64,000 bases of DNA from Paraburkholderia phenazinium (GTDB lineage: Bacteria; Pseudomonadota; Gammaproteobacteria; Burkholderiales; Burkholderiaceae): contig NZ_FSRU01000003.1 of the NCBI RefSeq assembly GCF_900142845.1, positions 310,001 to 374,000 on the forward strand. Reading direction: 5' to 3'. A model generated the notes under the pieces. That model searched no databases. It had not been told where the DNA came from and worked only from the letters and a program-made list of their open reading frames with translations. Shown piece after piece: positions 55,055-64,000 of the stretch (its first letter is position 1; each line of letters opens with the position of its first letter). The translations under genes were made by a program, and so were the position numbers.

Positions 55055-55914
55055 ACGAGAACCCGATGGTGCCTGACCTGGCTTTACCGGAAGACCCTGC
55101 AGAACACTCGCTGAGCGGCGTCGCGGATTTTGGGCGAGTGGTGACACCGGGCGAGATTGACGTGTCGCACGGGACGATTTTGTATCTTGAGGATGTGACG
55201 GTTAGCTTCGACGGGTTCCGGGCGTTGAATGCGTTGACGTTGTCGATCGATGTGGGCGAATTGCGCTGCATCATCGGGCCTAACGGCGCGGGCAAGACGA
55301 CGATGATGGATGTGATTACGGGGAAGACTGAGCCGGATTCCGGCAAGGTGTTTCTTGGACAGACGATCGATCTCACGCGGATGAACGAGCCGTCGATTGC
55401 GCGAGCGGGGATTGGTCGCAAGTTTCAGAAGCCGACGGTGTTTGAGCAGCATCCGGTTTGGGAGAATCTCGAACTGGCGATGAAGGCTGACAAGGGATGG
55501 TGGGCTTCTTTGCGGGCGCGGCTGGATCGGGAGGCGCAGGCTCGGATTGAGGAGACGCTTTCGCTGATTCGTCTTGAGAGTGAGGCGAGGCGGTTGGCTG
55601 GGGAGTTGTCGCATGGGCAGAAGCAGCGGCTCGAGATTGGCATGTTGTTGATGCAGCAGCCGGCGCTTCTTCTGCTTGACGAGCCTGCGGCTGGCATGAC
55701 CGATGATGAAACTATGCAGTTGGCCGAGCTTCTTAATCATCTTCGTGGCACTTGTTCGATGATGGTTGTGGAGCATGATATGGAGTTTGTTGCTGCTCTC
55801 TCTGGCGAGGCCGGGAAAGTCACCGTTATGGCTGAAGGACGTGTTCTCGCTCATGGCACGCTTGATGAAGTTAAGCAGGATGAGACTGTTATTGAGTCTT
55901 ATCTGGGGCGGTGA
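55051..55914 (+). CDS. urtD: Urea ABC transporter ATPase UrtD
   Basis: A 287-residue LivG-type ATPase. Walker A IGPNGAGKTTMMDVITGK is near residue 72, the signature LSHGQKQRLEIGMLL near 185, Walker B LLLLDEPAAGMTDDE near 208 and the H-loop VVEHDMEFV near 245. The 3' half has unusual composition for this window: the rows starting 55561 and 55741 are 42 of 60 G+T, with many codons ending in T or G. Repeat element B begins right after its stop, so it is the last gene of the urtABCD block; urtE is 2.1 kb away. Confidence 0.95.
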   Translation: MNENPMVPDLALPEDPAEHSLSGVADFGRVVTPGEIDVSHGTILYLEDVTVSFDGFRALNALTLSIDVGELRCIIGPNGAGKTTMMDVITGKTEPDSGKVFLGQTIDLTRMNEPSIARAGIGRKFQKPTVFEQHPVWENLELAMKADKGWWASLRARLDREAQARIEETLSLIRLESEARRLAGELSHGQKQRLEIGMLLMQQPALLLLDEPAAGMTDDETMQLAELLNHLRGTCSMMVVEHDMEFVAALSGEAGKVTVMAEGRVLAHGTLDEVKQDETVIESYLGR

Positions 55915-55918
55915 GGGT

Positions 55919-56598
55919 TTTTTTTTGCCTGCGGCGGCTTTGTGGTTGGTGGTTGGTGGTTTGCGTTTGGGGTTGGCCTTTCCTTGCTTTCTTAGTGGTC
56001 TATTAGCGTTGCCCCTGTGCGGGGCAGCACTTACTTTCTTTGCCGCCGCAAAGAAAGTAAGCAAAGAAAGCGGGCTGCAACCGCTAGCTCGTAGTGAGCC
56101 ATCTAGGTCCGCTACCGGAAACGGCCCAAAACGAGACAGTCTCTCGCACCACACTCGCCAGTGACAAAGGACTCATTCATCCCGCGTGCGCACCTCGTGC
56201 GCCCCGGTACGGTTCACCATACGGTTGCCCGCATTTGTCCGTTGCTCACCACAACGCCCCAAATGCTCACTGTAAGTGCCGTAGTTACAGAACAAGCTAG
56301 CTCGTAGTCACACCCCGGGACAGTTCGGCACACTTAGATTTCGCGGTTCGCGGTTGGCGGTTGATAGTGGTTAAAGGCGGTGCTAGCGGATAGCGTTTTG
56401 GTGGGGAGTTATGCCTGACGGCGGGGCGCGAAGCGCGACGCTGGAGCGGATGAGTGCCTTGTCACTAGCGTGGGTGGTGCGAGGGCGGGTCTTGTGTTGG
56501 GCCGTTCCCCGCAGCAAACCGGGATGGCTCACTACGAGCTAGCGGTGTGAGCCCGCTTTCTTTGCTTACTTTCTTTGCGGCGGCAAAGAAAGTAAGTG
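55919..56598. repeat. Repeat element B, left arm and core
   Basis: The left arm is uninterrupted here: TTTTTGCCTGCGGCGGCTTT after the urtD stop, TAGTGGTCTATTAGCG, GCCCC-TGTGC-GGGGC, then the 14-bp hairpin 56030-56061 and the inner arm (GCGGGCTGCAACCGCTAGC to about 56230). It shows the empty IS target (CAC at 56028-56030). The core has no tandem array. The right arm, inverted, is entered at about 56400 (GACGGCGGGGCGCG) and has its hairpin at 56565-56596, next to IS copy 3. No gene is supported in these 680 bases. Confidence 0.88.
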
Positions 56599-56659
56599 TG
56601 TAGTGGTCCAATGACTCTGGACACCTCTAAAGGGGATAATTCTCCAACCGAGGTGAGAA

Positions 56660-56962
56660 ATGAGCAGACGGAACATAACTGACGAATTCAAGGCAGAAGC
56701 GGTGCAGCTGGTGGTTGCGCAGGGCTACTCGTTCGCGAAGGCCAGCGAAGCGCTAGGTGTTGGCGATACGGCGTTGCGGCGGTGGGTGGCGCAGTGGCGC
56801 GCCGAGCAGGTCCAGCCGCCGCGCACGCAGGTGCAGGTCAAAGCTGACCAGCGGCGTATCCGGGAGCTTGAGGCGCGGGTGGTCGAGCTTGAACGTGAGC
56901 GCGACATACTAAAAAAGTCCACGGCCTTCTTCGTCAAGGAACTGGATCGCTCCTCGAAGTGA
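56660..56962 (+). CDS. IS3-family transposase OrfA (copy 3)
   Basis: 100 residues, identical to the other two copies; frameshift heptamer at 56911-56917. Confidence 0.95.
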   Translation: MSRRNITDEFKAEAVQLVVAQGYSFAKASEALGVGDTALRRWVAQWRAEQVQPPRTQVQVKADQRRIRELEARVVELERERDILKKSTAFFVKELDRSSK

Positions 56963-57795
56963 TCCGTTCGCTGAAGAAGGCCTGGCCGGTGAGTCTGATG
57001 TGCAGGTTGCTGAAGGTGCCGCGAAGCAGCTACTACGCGTTCGCGGGACGGGTTTGCAAGCCGGCAGCTTCACCCGCGCTACTCAGAACTGTGCGCCAGA
57101 TCCACAGCGAGAGCCGCAGCAGTTACGGCAGTCGCAGGATGGCGCGGGCGCTGCAGCAGCAAGGTCACGCGATCGGACGCTACCGGGCCCGTTCGCTGAT
57201 GCGCGAGGCGCAACTGGCGGTGGCGCGACGGCGAACGCACCGCTATCGCAAGGCCGAAGGTGAAGCACTGGTGGCGCCCAACCTGCTGGAGCGCAAGTTC
57301 GAGCCGGGTGCGATCAACCGGGTATGGGCCGGTGACATTACGTATGTGAGAACGCGGCAGGGCTGGTCCTATCTGGCGATCGTGATGGATCTGCATTCGC
57401 GTCGCATCGTGGGCTGGGCGTTTGCCTTGCAGGCGGATACCGAGCTGGTGATCCAGGCGCTACAGCAGGCCCGCAGCAGCCGGCGCCCAGCCCCCGGACT
57501 GATGTTCCACTCCGACCAGGGCTGCCAGTACACCAGCGAACGCTTCGTGAGTGATCTGAAGGCAAACGGGATGGTGCAGAGCATGAGCCGAAAGGGAAAC
57601 TGCTGGGACAACGCGGTGGTCGAGCGCTTCTTCAGAAGCCTGAAGAGTGAATGGATCGGAGAACAGGAGTACTGCAGTCACGAACAGGCCCAGCGCGATA
57701 TCGCGGGTTACGTGGCTGACTTTTACAACTACCGGCGCATCCATTCGGCGGCCAATGATTCGCCACCGGCGCGTTATGAGGCTTCTATTTACTGA
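56959..57795 (+). CDS. IS3-family transposase OrfB (copy 3)
   Basis: 278 residues, identical to the other two copies, DDE residues intact; GTG start overlapping the orfA stop. Confidence 0.95.
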   Translation: MIRSLKKAWPVSLMCRLLKVPRSSYYAFAGRVCKPAASPALLRTVRQIHSESRSSYGSRRMARALQQQGHAIGRYRARSLMREAQLAVARRRTHRYRKAEGEALVAPNLLERKFEPGAINRVWAGDITYVRTRQGWSYLAIVMDLHSRRIVGWAFALQADTELVIQALQQARSSRRPAPGLMFHSDQGCQYTSERFVSDLKANGMVQSMSRKGNCWDNAVVERFFRSLKSEWIGEQEYCSHEQAQRDIAGYVADFYNYRRIHSAANDSPPARYEASIY

Positions 57796-57835
57796 AAACC
57801 CCTTTGTGGGTGTCCAAAGGGGCTTGACCACTACA

Positions 57836-57940
57836 GTGCTGCCCCGCACAGGGGCGAAGCTAATAGACCACTAACAAAGCAAGGAAAGGCCAACAAGGTA
57901 GGAACAACGACAAAACCAAGCCACCGCAGGCAAAACCCCC
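57836..57940. repeat. Repeat element B, outer right arm
   Basis: GCCCC/GGGGC hairpin, CTAATAGACCACTAACAAAG, AAGGAAAGGCCAACAAGG and the terminal CCACCGCAGGCAAAAC, the same order as 26975-27079. The row at 57901 is only 12 of 60 G+T. It ends about 40 nt before the urtE ATG. Confidence 0.85.
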
Positions 57941-57981
57941 ATCTGCAAGCAGCAAAAAAAGAACCCAGAGGACAAACAGCA

Positions 57982-58674
57982 ATGCTAGAAGTGGAACACC
58001 TAAACCAGTACTACGGCGGCAGCCACATCCTCCGAGACGTGAAACTAACAGTACCAGACGGTAAGCTAACGGTACTATTAGGCCGCAACGGCGTAGGCAA
58101 GACAACGTTACTGCGTTGCCTGATGGGCGTCGTCCCAACAAAAAGCGGCGCAATCTCCTGGCGCGGCACGCCGCTAACGAAACTGCCAACGTATGCCCGC
58201 GTAGCAAACGGCCTGGCCTACGTCCCCCAGGGCCGCGACATCTTCCCGCGCCTGACGGTAGAAGAAAACCTGCTGGTAGGCGCCGCCAGCAAAAAAGCCC
58301 CATCCAAAATCCCCGACCGCATCTACGAACTCTTCCCAGTCCTAAAAGACATGCGCAGCCGCCGCGGCGGCGACCTGTCCGGTGGACAGCAGCAACAACT
58401 CGCCATCGGACGCGCCCTCATGAGCGAGCCGCAACTGCTCATCCTCGATGAACCCACCGAAGGCATTCAGCCCTCCATCATCCAGGACATCGGCCGCACC
58501 CTGCGTCAACTCGTCGAAGAAATGGGGCTCACCGTCCTCCTCGTCGAGCAGTACTACGACTTCGCCAAAGCCATCGCCGATCGCTACTGGGTCATGAGCC
58601 GCGGTGAAATCGTCGCCGGCGGCGAAGGCGCCAACATGGACGCCGACGGCGTACGCGCCCTGATCGCGGTGTGA
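57982..58674 (+). CDS. urtE: Urea ABC transporter ATPase UrtE
   Basis: A 230-residue LivF-type ATPase. Walker A LLGRNGVGKTTLLRCLMG is near residue 36, LAYVPQGRDIFPRLTVEEN (Q-loop) near 78, the signature LSGGQQQQLAIGRALM near 135, Walker B LLILDEPTEGIQPS near 155 and the H-loop VEQYYDFA near 190. It should complete UrtABCDE but is cut off from urtD by about 2.1 kb of repeat and IS. The first 500 bases are A/C-rich on the coding strand, the reverse of urtD. Transcription must come through the IS or from a new promoter. Confidence 0.94.
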   Translation: MLEVEHLNQYYGGSHILRDVKLTVPDGKLTVLLGRNGVGKTTLLRCLMGVVPTKSGAISWRGTPLTKLPTYARVANGLAYVPQGRDIFPRLTVEENLLVGAASKKAPSKIPDRIYELFPVLKDMRSRRGGDLSGGQQQQLAIGRALMSEPQLLILDEPTEGIQPSIIQDIGRTLRQLVEEMGLTVLLVEQYYDFAKAIADRYWVMSRGEIVAGGEGANMDADGVRALIAV

Positions 58675-58818
58675 TAGCGAGACGTTCACGCGTGCTATCC
58701 TCGCCGCACATCCTCTCGGCACGCTCGTCGCTGCAGATCAGGTCAAGCGCATCCATGACCTCCGGCAACAAGCGTCCGTCAGGCAGTCGTCACGCACCGC
58801 CCTACTACGCCTACCCGC

Positions 58819-59700
58819 ATGTCGCTTCATGAAAACCATGCCACGCTCGCGTCTGCGCATTGCGCCGCGCACGCAGAGTGGCGCGCCCGGCTCGAACTCG
58901 GCTTCGCGAAGCACGGTGAACGCACGACGCTCGCGCATCGTCTGCACGACGGCCCGCTGCGCGTGCAGCGTCCGCTCTACCCCGAAGGCCAGGCCGTCTG
59001 CCACGCGGTGATCGTGCATCCCCCTGGCGGCATCGCCGGGGGCGACCAGCTTCACATTGACGTGGCGCTCGAGGCCGGTACGCACGCGGTGCTCACCACG
59101 CCCGGCGCCACGAAGTGGTACAAGTCGAACGATCGTGCCGCACGCCAGCAGATCGAAGTTCGCGTTGGCGCTCATGCGAAGCTCGACTGGCTGCCGCAAA
59201 ACAACATCGTGTTCGATCACGCCAACGCCACGCTCGACTTCACGCTGACCCTGGCCGAAGGCGCGACCGCGCTCGGCTGGGATGCGACGCAACTGGGCCG
59301 CCAGGCAGCGGGCGAGCGCTGGTCGGCCGGCACGCTGCGCGCTTCCTCGCGGATCGTCGGCCCGGACGGACAATTGCTCTGGCTCGAACGAGCCAACCTT
59401 GCCGCGGCCGATCCACTGCGCGACGTCCCCCAGGGCCTCGCAGGATTCCCCGCATACGGAACGTTATGGGCGGTGGGCTCCGCTTGCGACGACGCACTCG
59501 CCGAAACGCTGACGGCCGGACTTCCGTTTGACGACAGCTTGCGCGCAGCCGCCACCTGCGTCACACCGGGGGTAGTACTGATTCGCGCGGTAGCACGCTC
59601 AATGGAATCGCTGCAACGAGCGCTGACCGAGTGCTGGCTACAATTGCGTCCGATCGTGCATGGCGTGACGGCGGTACCGCTGCGAATCTGGACGACCTGA
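58819..59700 (+). CDS. ureD: Urease accessory protein UreD (UreH)
   Basis: A 293-residue beta-rich accessory protein. With UreF, UreG and UreE it loads nickel into apo-urease. Family signatures are [37 protein letters not shown] near residue 22-58, [18 protein letters not shown] near 65, [10 protein letters not shown] near 95, [14 protein letters not shown] near 122 and [18 protein letters not shown] at the end. The usual next gene in Burkholderia, ureA, comes only after a half repeat element and a binding-protein gene. The ATG is 144 nt after urtE. Confidence 0.94.
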   Translation: MSLHENHATLASAHCAAHAEWRARLELGFAKHGERTTLAHRLHDGPLRVQRPLYPEGQAVCHAVIVHPPGGIAGGDQLHIDVALEAGTHAVLTTPGATKWYKSNDRAARQQIEVRVGAHAKLDWLPQNNIVFDHANATLDFTLTLAEGATALGWDATQLGRQAAGERWSAGTLRASSRIVGPDGQLLWLERANLAAADPLRDVPQGLAGFPAYGTLWAVGSACDDALAETLTAGLPFDDSLRAAATCVTPGVVLIRAVARSMESLQRALTECWLQLRPIVHGVTAVPLRIWTT

Positions 59701-59817
59701 AAACGGATGGAAGTCCGCCCGCCGGACCGGCTAAGCCCGGGGCCACGATCTCGATGCCCCCACACCCACCGTTTGCGCATGGCCCATCTTCCGCGGAGCT
59801 TCCGGCGTGGACGAGGA

Positions 59818-60110
59818 GCGGCATAGTGAACCGTACCGTGGCGCACGAAGTGCGCACACGGGATGAATGAGCGCTTTGTCACTGACGGGAGAAATGCGAG
59901 AGCGGATCTCGTCTCGGACCACTCTGGGCGGCCAAACAGAGATGGACACCTACGAGCTAGCGGTGTGAGCCCGCTTTCTTTTGCCTACTTTTCTTTGCGG
60001 CGGCAAAGAAAAGTAGGTGCCGCCCCGCACAGGGGCAACGCTAATAGACCACGAAGAAAACAAGGAAAGGCCAACCAGGCACCAAACAGGAGCAAACAAG
60101 GCCCAGAAGA
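59818..60110. repeat. Repeat half-element C
   Basis: A single arm in right-arm orientation, starting at about 59818 (GTGAACCGTACCGTGGCGCAC, the inverted match of the inner left arm of B). It runs through the hairpin 59984-60017 and the outer arm GCCGCCCCGCACAGGGGC, CTAATAGACCACGAAGAAAACAAGGAAAGGCC. The stem here is CCTACTTTTCTTTGC / GCAAAGAAAAGTAGG (15 bp), differing from the other copies by paired changes. The IS target GTG (60017-60019) is empty. No left arm is present. Covers most of the 544-base gap between ureD and the binding-protein gene; nothing else is supported there. Confidence 0.85.
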
Positions 60111-60244
60111 GGTGCAAGCCCACCGAAAACCCCGAGCATGCGCAGCCCCACCCCTCTGGCATACACCTTGCTCGCAAAAGCACCACGAACACTGCCGCAC
60201 CAGACGGCAACCACCCAGCTCCGCCCACCACCGCTTAGACAGAC

Positions 60245-61048
60245 ATGACCCAACCATCGCACCGCCGTGCGCGCCGCACCTGGCTCGCCACCCTCCTGCT
60301 CGCACCGGCCCTGGCATTAACGACACCAGCGGCCCACGCCGACGCCCTGGACACCATCACCAAAGCCGGCGTACTAAAAGTCGCTGTCCCCGAGGACTAT
60401 CCACCGTTTGGCTCAGTCGGCCCCGACATGCAACCGCAAGGCTACGACATCGACACGGCCGCGCTGCTCGCCAAGTCGATGAACGTCAAACTGCAACTGG
60501 TCCCGGTCAACAGCGCGAACCGCATCCCCTATCTACAGACCAATAAAGTCGACCTGGTGATCTCATCACTCGGCAAGACCCCCGACCGCGAGAAAGTAAT
60601 CGACTTCTCGAACGCCTACGCCCCCTACTATCAGGGCGTGTTCGGCCCCGCCGACATCAAGGTGAGCGGCCCGGCCGATCTCACCGGCAAGACGGTCGGC
60701 GCGACGCGCGGCGCACTCGAAGAAATCGCCCTCACGCAGATGGCGCCGAACGCCACCATCAAGCGTTTCGAAGACAACAACGCCACCATCGCCGCGTTCC
60801 TCTCCGGTCAGGTGCAACTGATCGCCGCCGGCAATATCGTCGCCGCGGCCATCAATGCGAAGAATCCGCCACGTCGCCCAGAACCCAAGTTCGTCATAAA
60901 GGATTCACCATGCTTCGTCGGCATGAATAAAAATGAAAGCCGGCTGCTGGAGAAGGTCAACGCCGCCATCGCCCAAGCCAAGGCCGACGGCACGCTCAAC
61001 ACCATGTCGAAGAAGTGGTTCGGCGCGCCGCTGCCCGCAACGCTGTAA
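60245..61048 (+). CDS. Amino-acid-type ABC substrate-binding protein in the urease cluster
   Basis: A 267-residue class II (SBP_bac_3) periplasmic protein. Signal peptide: RRARRTWLATLLLAPALALT, cleavage after AAHA near residue 31. The mature N-terminus is LDTITKAGVLKVAVPEDYPPFG, with the family motif PQGYDIDTAALLAKSMNVKL near 55 and KTVGATRGALEEIALTQM near 145. It binds an amino acid or related small ligand. No permease or ATPase is next to it. It breaks the normal ureD-ureA order, starting about 130 nt after repeat C, and its first 150 bases are A/C-rich. Ligand unknown. Confidence 0.85.
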   Translation: MTQPSHRRARRTWLATLLLAPALALTTPAAHADALDTITKAGVLKVAVPEDYPPFGSVGPDMQPQGYDIDTAALLAKSMNVKLQLVPVNSANRIPYLQTNKVDLVISSLGKTPDREKVIDFSNAYAPYYQGVFGPADIKVSGPADLTGKTVGATRGALEEIALTQMAPNATIKRFEDNNATIAAFLSGQVQLIAAGNIVAAAINAKNPPRRPEPKFVIKDSPCFVGMNKNESRLLEKVNAAIAQAKADGTLNTMSKKWFGAPLPATL

Positions 61049-61209
61049 GCACATCGTTAGTTTTACTTGATATCTTTGTAAACTGATCTGGCGGTAAGCT
61101 TGTCGCGGTTCGTCCTGTGCCGGTCTCAGGGCGGACACCGCGACGCACGCCTCCGATGGCATCCGACGCCTGGCCCCTCTGGAACGGGCGCAACCCAACC
61201 ACATATCCG

Positions 61210-61512
61210 ATGAAGCTGACACCCCGCGAGAAGGACAAGCTGCTGATTTTCACAGCCGCGCTGCTGGCCGAGCGCCGCCGCGCGCGCGGCCTGAAACTGA
61301 ATTACCCGGAGGCGATTGCGTTCATTTCGGCGGCGCTGATGGAAGCGGCGCGCGACGGCAAGACGGTCGCCGAAGTCATGCACTACGGCACCACGCTACT
61401 CACGCGCGACGACGTGATGGAAGGCGTGCCGGAAATGATTCCGGACATTCAGGTGGAAGCCACCTTCCCTGACGGCACGAAGCTCGTGACCGTCCACCAT
61501 CCGATTCCTTGA
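61210..61512 (+). CDS. ureA: Urease gamma subunit
   Basis: A 100-residue protein, the standard length: [44 protein letters not shown], and a C-terminal [17 protein letters not shown] strand. UreA packs with UreB and UreC into the (ABC)3 urease that hydrolyses urea to ammonia and CO2. The frame opens upstream at 61117, but the ATG at 61210 is the family start. The preceding 160 bases include an AT-rich stretch (61055-61090) that may hold a promoter. UreB starts 19 nt after its stop. Confidence 0.96.
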   Translation: MKLTPREKDKLLIFTAALLAERRRARGLKLNYPEAIAFISAALMEAARDGKTVAEVMHYGTTLLTRDDVMEGVPEMIPDIQVEATFPDGTKLVTVHHPIP

Positions 61513-61531
61513 CCCCGCCCCGGAGCCCCTG

Positions 61532-61837
61532 ATGATTCCCGGCGAAATTCTCACCGACGACGGCGAGCACGAACTCAACGCGGGCCGCGCGACGGTCACG
61601 GTCACCGTGTCGAACACCGGCGACCGTCCGGTGCAAATTGGTTCGCACTACCATTTTTATGAAGTGAATCCGGCGCTGTCGTTCGATCGCGAAGCGGCGC
61701 GCGGCTTCCGGCTGAATATCGCGGCAGGTACCGCCGTGCGTTTCGAGCCCGGCCAGGAGCGCACCGTCGAACTGGTCGCGCTGGCAGGCAACCGCGTCGT
61801 CTACGGCTTTAACGGCAAGGTCATGGGACCGCTCTGA
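61532..61837 (+). CDS. ureB: Urease beta subunit
   Basis: A 101-residue protein: [50 protein letters not shown] and a C-terminal [12 protein letters not shown], all conserved UreB segments. It stabilises the active-site flap region of UreC. 19 nt after ureA and 70 nt before ureC in the same operon. Confidence 0.96.
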   Translation: MIPGEILTDDGEHELNAGRATVTVTVSNTGDRPVQIGSHYHFYEVNPALSFDREAARGFRLNIAAGTAVRFEPGQERTVELVALAGNRVVYGFNGKVMGPL

Positions 61838-61907
61838 GGCGTGGCATGAGCCCCGTCGTCAGCGCGCGTTGCGCACACCCGTCCTGCCACTTTCCGGATT
61901 TCACACC

Positions 61908-63614
61908 ATGACTTTACGCATTGGCCGCCGCGCATACGCGGAAATGTTCGGCCCCACGACCGGCGATCGCGTGCGACTCGCCGACACCGATTTGCTGATC
62001 GAAATCGAACGCGACTACACGACCTACGGCGAAGAAGTGAAATTCGGCGGCGGCAAGGTGATTCGCGACGGCATGGGCCAGTCGCAACGCGTGCACGCCG
62101 ACGTCGTGGATACGGTCGTGACCAACGCGGTGATCCTCGATCACTGGGGCATCGTCAAGGCCGATATCGGCATCAAGAATGGCCGTATCTTCGCAATCGG
62201 CAAGGCCGGCAATCCGGACATTCAACCCGGCGTGACGATTGCGATCGGCGCGGCCACCGAAGTGATCGCCGGCGAAGGGTTGATCGTGACGGCGGGCGGC
62301 ATCGATACGCACATCCACTTCATCAGCCCGCAGCAGATCGACGAAGCCCTCACGAGCGGCGTGACGACGATGATCGGCGGCGGCACGGGTCCGGCAACCG
62401 GCACCAATGCCACCACCTGCACGCCGGGGCCGTGGCACCTCGAACGCATGCTGCAGGCCGCCGACGGCTATCCGATGAACATCGGCTTTCTCGGCAAGGG
62501 CAACGTGAGCCTGCCCGATCCCGCTACCGAGCAGATCGCCGCGGGCGCGATCGGTCTGAAGCTGCACGAGGACTGGGGGTCGACGCCGGCGGCGATCGAC
62601 AACTGCCTGTCCGTCGCCGACGACACCGACACCCAGGTCGCCATCCATACGGATACGCTCAACGAAGCCGGTTTCGTCGAAGCGACGGTGGCTGCCTTCA
62701 AGGGCCGCACGATCCACACGTACCACACCGAAGGCGCAGGCGGCGGCCACGCACCGGACATCATCAAGGTCTGCGGCGAGGCGAACGTGCTGCCCTCGTC
62801 GACCAATCCGACCCGGCCGTACACCGTCAACACGCTCGAAGAGCACCTCGACATGCTGATGGTGTGCCACCACCTGGACCCGTCGATTGCAGAAGACATC
62901 GCGTTTGCGGAGTCGCGCATTCGCCGCGAGACGATTGCGGCCGAAGACATCCTGCACGACCTCGGCGCGCTGTCGATGCTGTCGTCCGACTCGCAGGCCA
63001 TGGGACGGGTAGGCGAAGTGATCATCCGCACGTGGCAAACCGCGCACAAGATGAAGGTGCAGCGCGGCGCGCTGCCCGAGGACAACGCGCGCGCCGACAA
63101 CTTCCGCGCCAAACGCTACGTCGCCAAGTACACGATCAATCCCGCCATCACGCATGGGATTGCGCACGAAGTCGGCTCGATCGAACCCGGCAAGTGGGCC
63201 GACCTGGTGTTCTGGGAACCGGCGTTTTTCGGCATCAAGCCGTCGTTGATCCTCAAGGGCGGCATGATTGCGATGGCGCAGATGGGCGATCCGAACGCCT
63301 CCATCCCGACGCCGCAACCGGTGCACTACCGCGAGATGTTCGCGACGCGCGGCGGCGCTTTGGCGCGCACCTCGCTGACCTTCGTATCGCAGATGAGCGC
63401 GGATGCGGGCATTGCCGAGCGCTACGGTTTGACCAAGCGCATCGTGCCGGTGAAGAACTGCCGCAACATCAGCAAGGCCGACATGATCCACAACGCGTGG
63501 CGTCCGGCGATCAGCGTCGATCCGGAAACGTATCAGGTGGTCGCGGACGGCCAGTTGCTGACCTGCGAACCGGCCACCGTGCTGCCGATGGCGCAACGCT
63601 ACTTCCTGTTCTGA
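61908..63614 (+). CDS. ureC: Urease alpha subunit (catalytic)
   Basis: A 568-residue amidohydrolase that carries the dinuclear nickel site. Ligands are in view: His135 and His137 ([10 protein letters not shown]), carbamylated Lys218 ([12 protein letters not shown]), His247 (VAIHTDT), His273 ([14 protein letters not shown]), and the mobile-flap VCHHLDP near 320. The start is ATG 61908 ([19 protein letters not shown]), the family N-terminus; the frame extends upstream to 61869 without support. The stop is 2 nt before ureE. Confidence 0.97.
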   Translation: MTLRIGRRAYAEMFGPTTGDRVRLADTDLLIEIERDYTTYGEEVKFGGGKVIRDGMGQSQRVHADVVDTVVTNAVILDHWGIVKADIGIKNGRIFAIGKAGNPDIQPGVTIAIGAATEVIAGEGLIVTAGGIDTHIHFISPQQIDEALTSGVTTMIGGGTGPATGTNATTCTPGPWHLERMLQAADGYPMNIGFLGKGNVSLPDPATEQIAAGAIGLKLHEDWGSTPAAIDNCLSVADDTDTQVAIHTDTLNEAGFVEATVAAFKGRTIHTYHTEGAGGGHAPDIIKVCGEANVLPSSTNPTRPYTVNTLEEHLDMLMVCHHLDPSIAEDIAFAESRIRRETIAAEDILHDLGALSMLSSDSQAMGRVGEVIIRTWQTAHKMKVQRGALPEDNARADNFRAKRYVAKYTINPAITHGIAHEVGSIEPGKWADLVFWEPAFFGIKPSLILKGGMIAMAQMGDPNASIPTPQPVHYREMFATRGGALARTSLTFVSQMSADAGIAERYGLTKRIVPVKNCRNISKADMIHNAWRPAISVDPETYQVVADGQLLTCEPATVLPMAQRYFLF

Positions 63615-63616
63615 CC

Positions 63617-64000
63617 ATGCGCACTATCGACAAACTGATCGATCCGAAGATCAAGCTCGCCGCCGTACTGGTGAAGCGCGCGCCGACGCTCACGCTCGAT
63701 TTCGACGCGCGCCGCAAGAGCCGTCTGGCGGCGACGCTCGATAACGGTGAAGAGGTGGCGCTAGTGTTGCCGCGCGGCACGGTGCTGCGCGACGGCGACG
63801 TGCTGGTGGCGCAAGACGGCACGCTGGTACGCGTGGTCGCCGCGGCCGAAGCGGTGTTGATGGTCACCGCGCGGGACCGGCTGACGCTCACGCGGGCGGC
63901 TTATCATCTGGGCAACCGGCACACGCCGGTTGAGGTGGGAGCGGAGTATCTGAAGCTCGAATACGATCCGGTGCTCGCCGATATGCTCAAGCGGATCGGC
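63617..64000 (+). CDS. ureE: Urease nickel chaperone UreE, 5' part
   Basis: The window ends inside this gene after 128 codons. The visible N-terminal domain ([25 protein letters not shown] start, [39 protein letters not shown]) and the start of the metal-binding domain ([15 protein letters not shown], with the conserved H-x-x-G-N-R-H) identify UreE. It delivers nickel to the UreDFG-urease complex. The His-rich C-terminus lies outside the window. The ATG is 2 nt after the ureC stop. Confidence 0.94.
   Translation, partial: MRTIDKLIDPKIKLAAVLVKRAPTLTLDFDARRKSRLAATLDNGEEVALVLPRGTVLRDGDVLVAQDGTLVRVVAAAEAVLMVTARDRLTLTRAAYHLGNRHTPVEVGAEYLKLEYDPVLADMLKRIG

Larger units (their letters stand above)
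56599..57835 (+). mobile_element. IS3-family insertion sequence, copy 3
   Basis: The same 1237-bp element as copies 1 and 2, with target duplication GTG (56596-56598 and 57836-57838), in the right arm of element B. It separates urtD from urtE. Slippery heptamer at 56911-56917. Confidence 0.97.

Overview
The window is a high-GC betaproteobacterial chromosome segment, most likely from Paraburkholderia/Burkholderia. This rests on gene order and families: holC-pepA-lptFG, zapA followed by 6S RNA, a DUF934-containing cys operon, DUF2486, DUF3443 and DUF2844. Nearly all of it is chromosomal housekeeping and metabolism. The accessory part is limited to three identical IS3-family insertion sequences and a family of long intergenic repeats.

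Layout. 0-11 kb: end of a thioesterase gene, a DoxX protein, then a cobalamin cluster on both strands. cobQ (-) faces cobU-cbiB-cobD-btuF (+), and a (-) operon btuC-btuD-cobT-cobS-cobC is preceded by a cobalamin riboswitch. Together they cover late corrinoid assembly, lower-ligand attachment and B12 import; no ring-building genes are present except cobA and cbiX further on. 11-21 kb: zapB-like gene, zapA, 6S RNA, EVE protein, SIMPL protein, lgt, LysR regulator divergent from ilvD, cytochrome c, DUF2486, holC, pepA. 21-24 kb: lptF, lptG, short cbiX. 24-27 kb: repeat element A carrying two IS copies. 27-34.5 kb: assimilatory sulfate reduction (cobA, cysN, cysD, cysH, DUF934, cysI) divergent from cysB. 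34.5-37 kb: orphan substrate-binding protein, a small unknown protein and an NAD(P)-binding protein. 37-44 kb: a LacI-controlled sugar/polyol uptake and oxidation operon. 44-49 kb: methyltransferase, rhodanese, and a DUF3443-DUF2844-DUF3443 secreted-protein cluster. 49-50.4 kb: omega-amino-acid transaminase. 50.7-64 kb: urea uptake (urtABCDE, with a sigma-54 promoter) and urease (ureD, ureA, ureB, ureC, start of ureE), split by repeat elements B and C and a third IS copy.

Main points for a second look. (1) The repeat elements consist of inverted arms, each with a perfect 14-15 bp hairpin whose stem is kept by compensatory changes. The IS has inserted three times at the same trinucleotide at the hairpin base. 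(2) DNA outside each arm has a strong strand-asymmetric composition (G+T about 60-75% to the left, about 20-40% to the right) that runs through neighbouring genes whatever their strand and drops away from the element. Where an arm is missing (left of element C) there is no skew. This looks like an unexplained directional mutation or selection process centred on the elements. (3) The two DUF3443 lipoproteins show both catalytic motifs of pepsin-like aspartic proteases (DTGS, DSGT) and a pepsin-like C-terminal strand, suggesting an unrecognised family of surface aspartic proteases paired with DUF2844.
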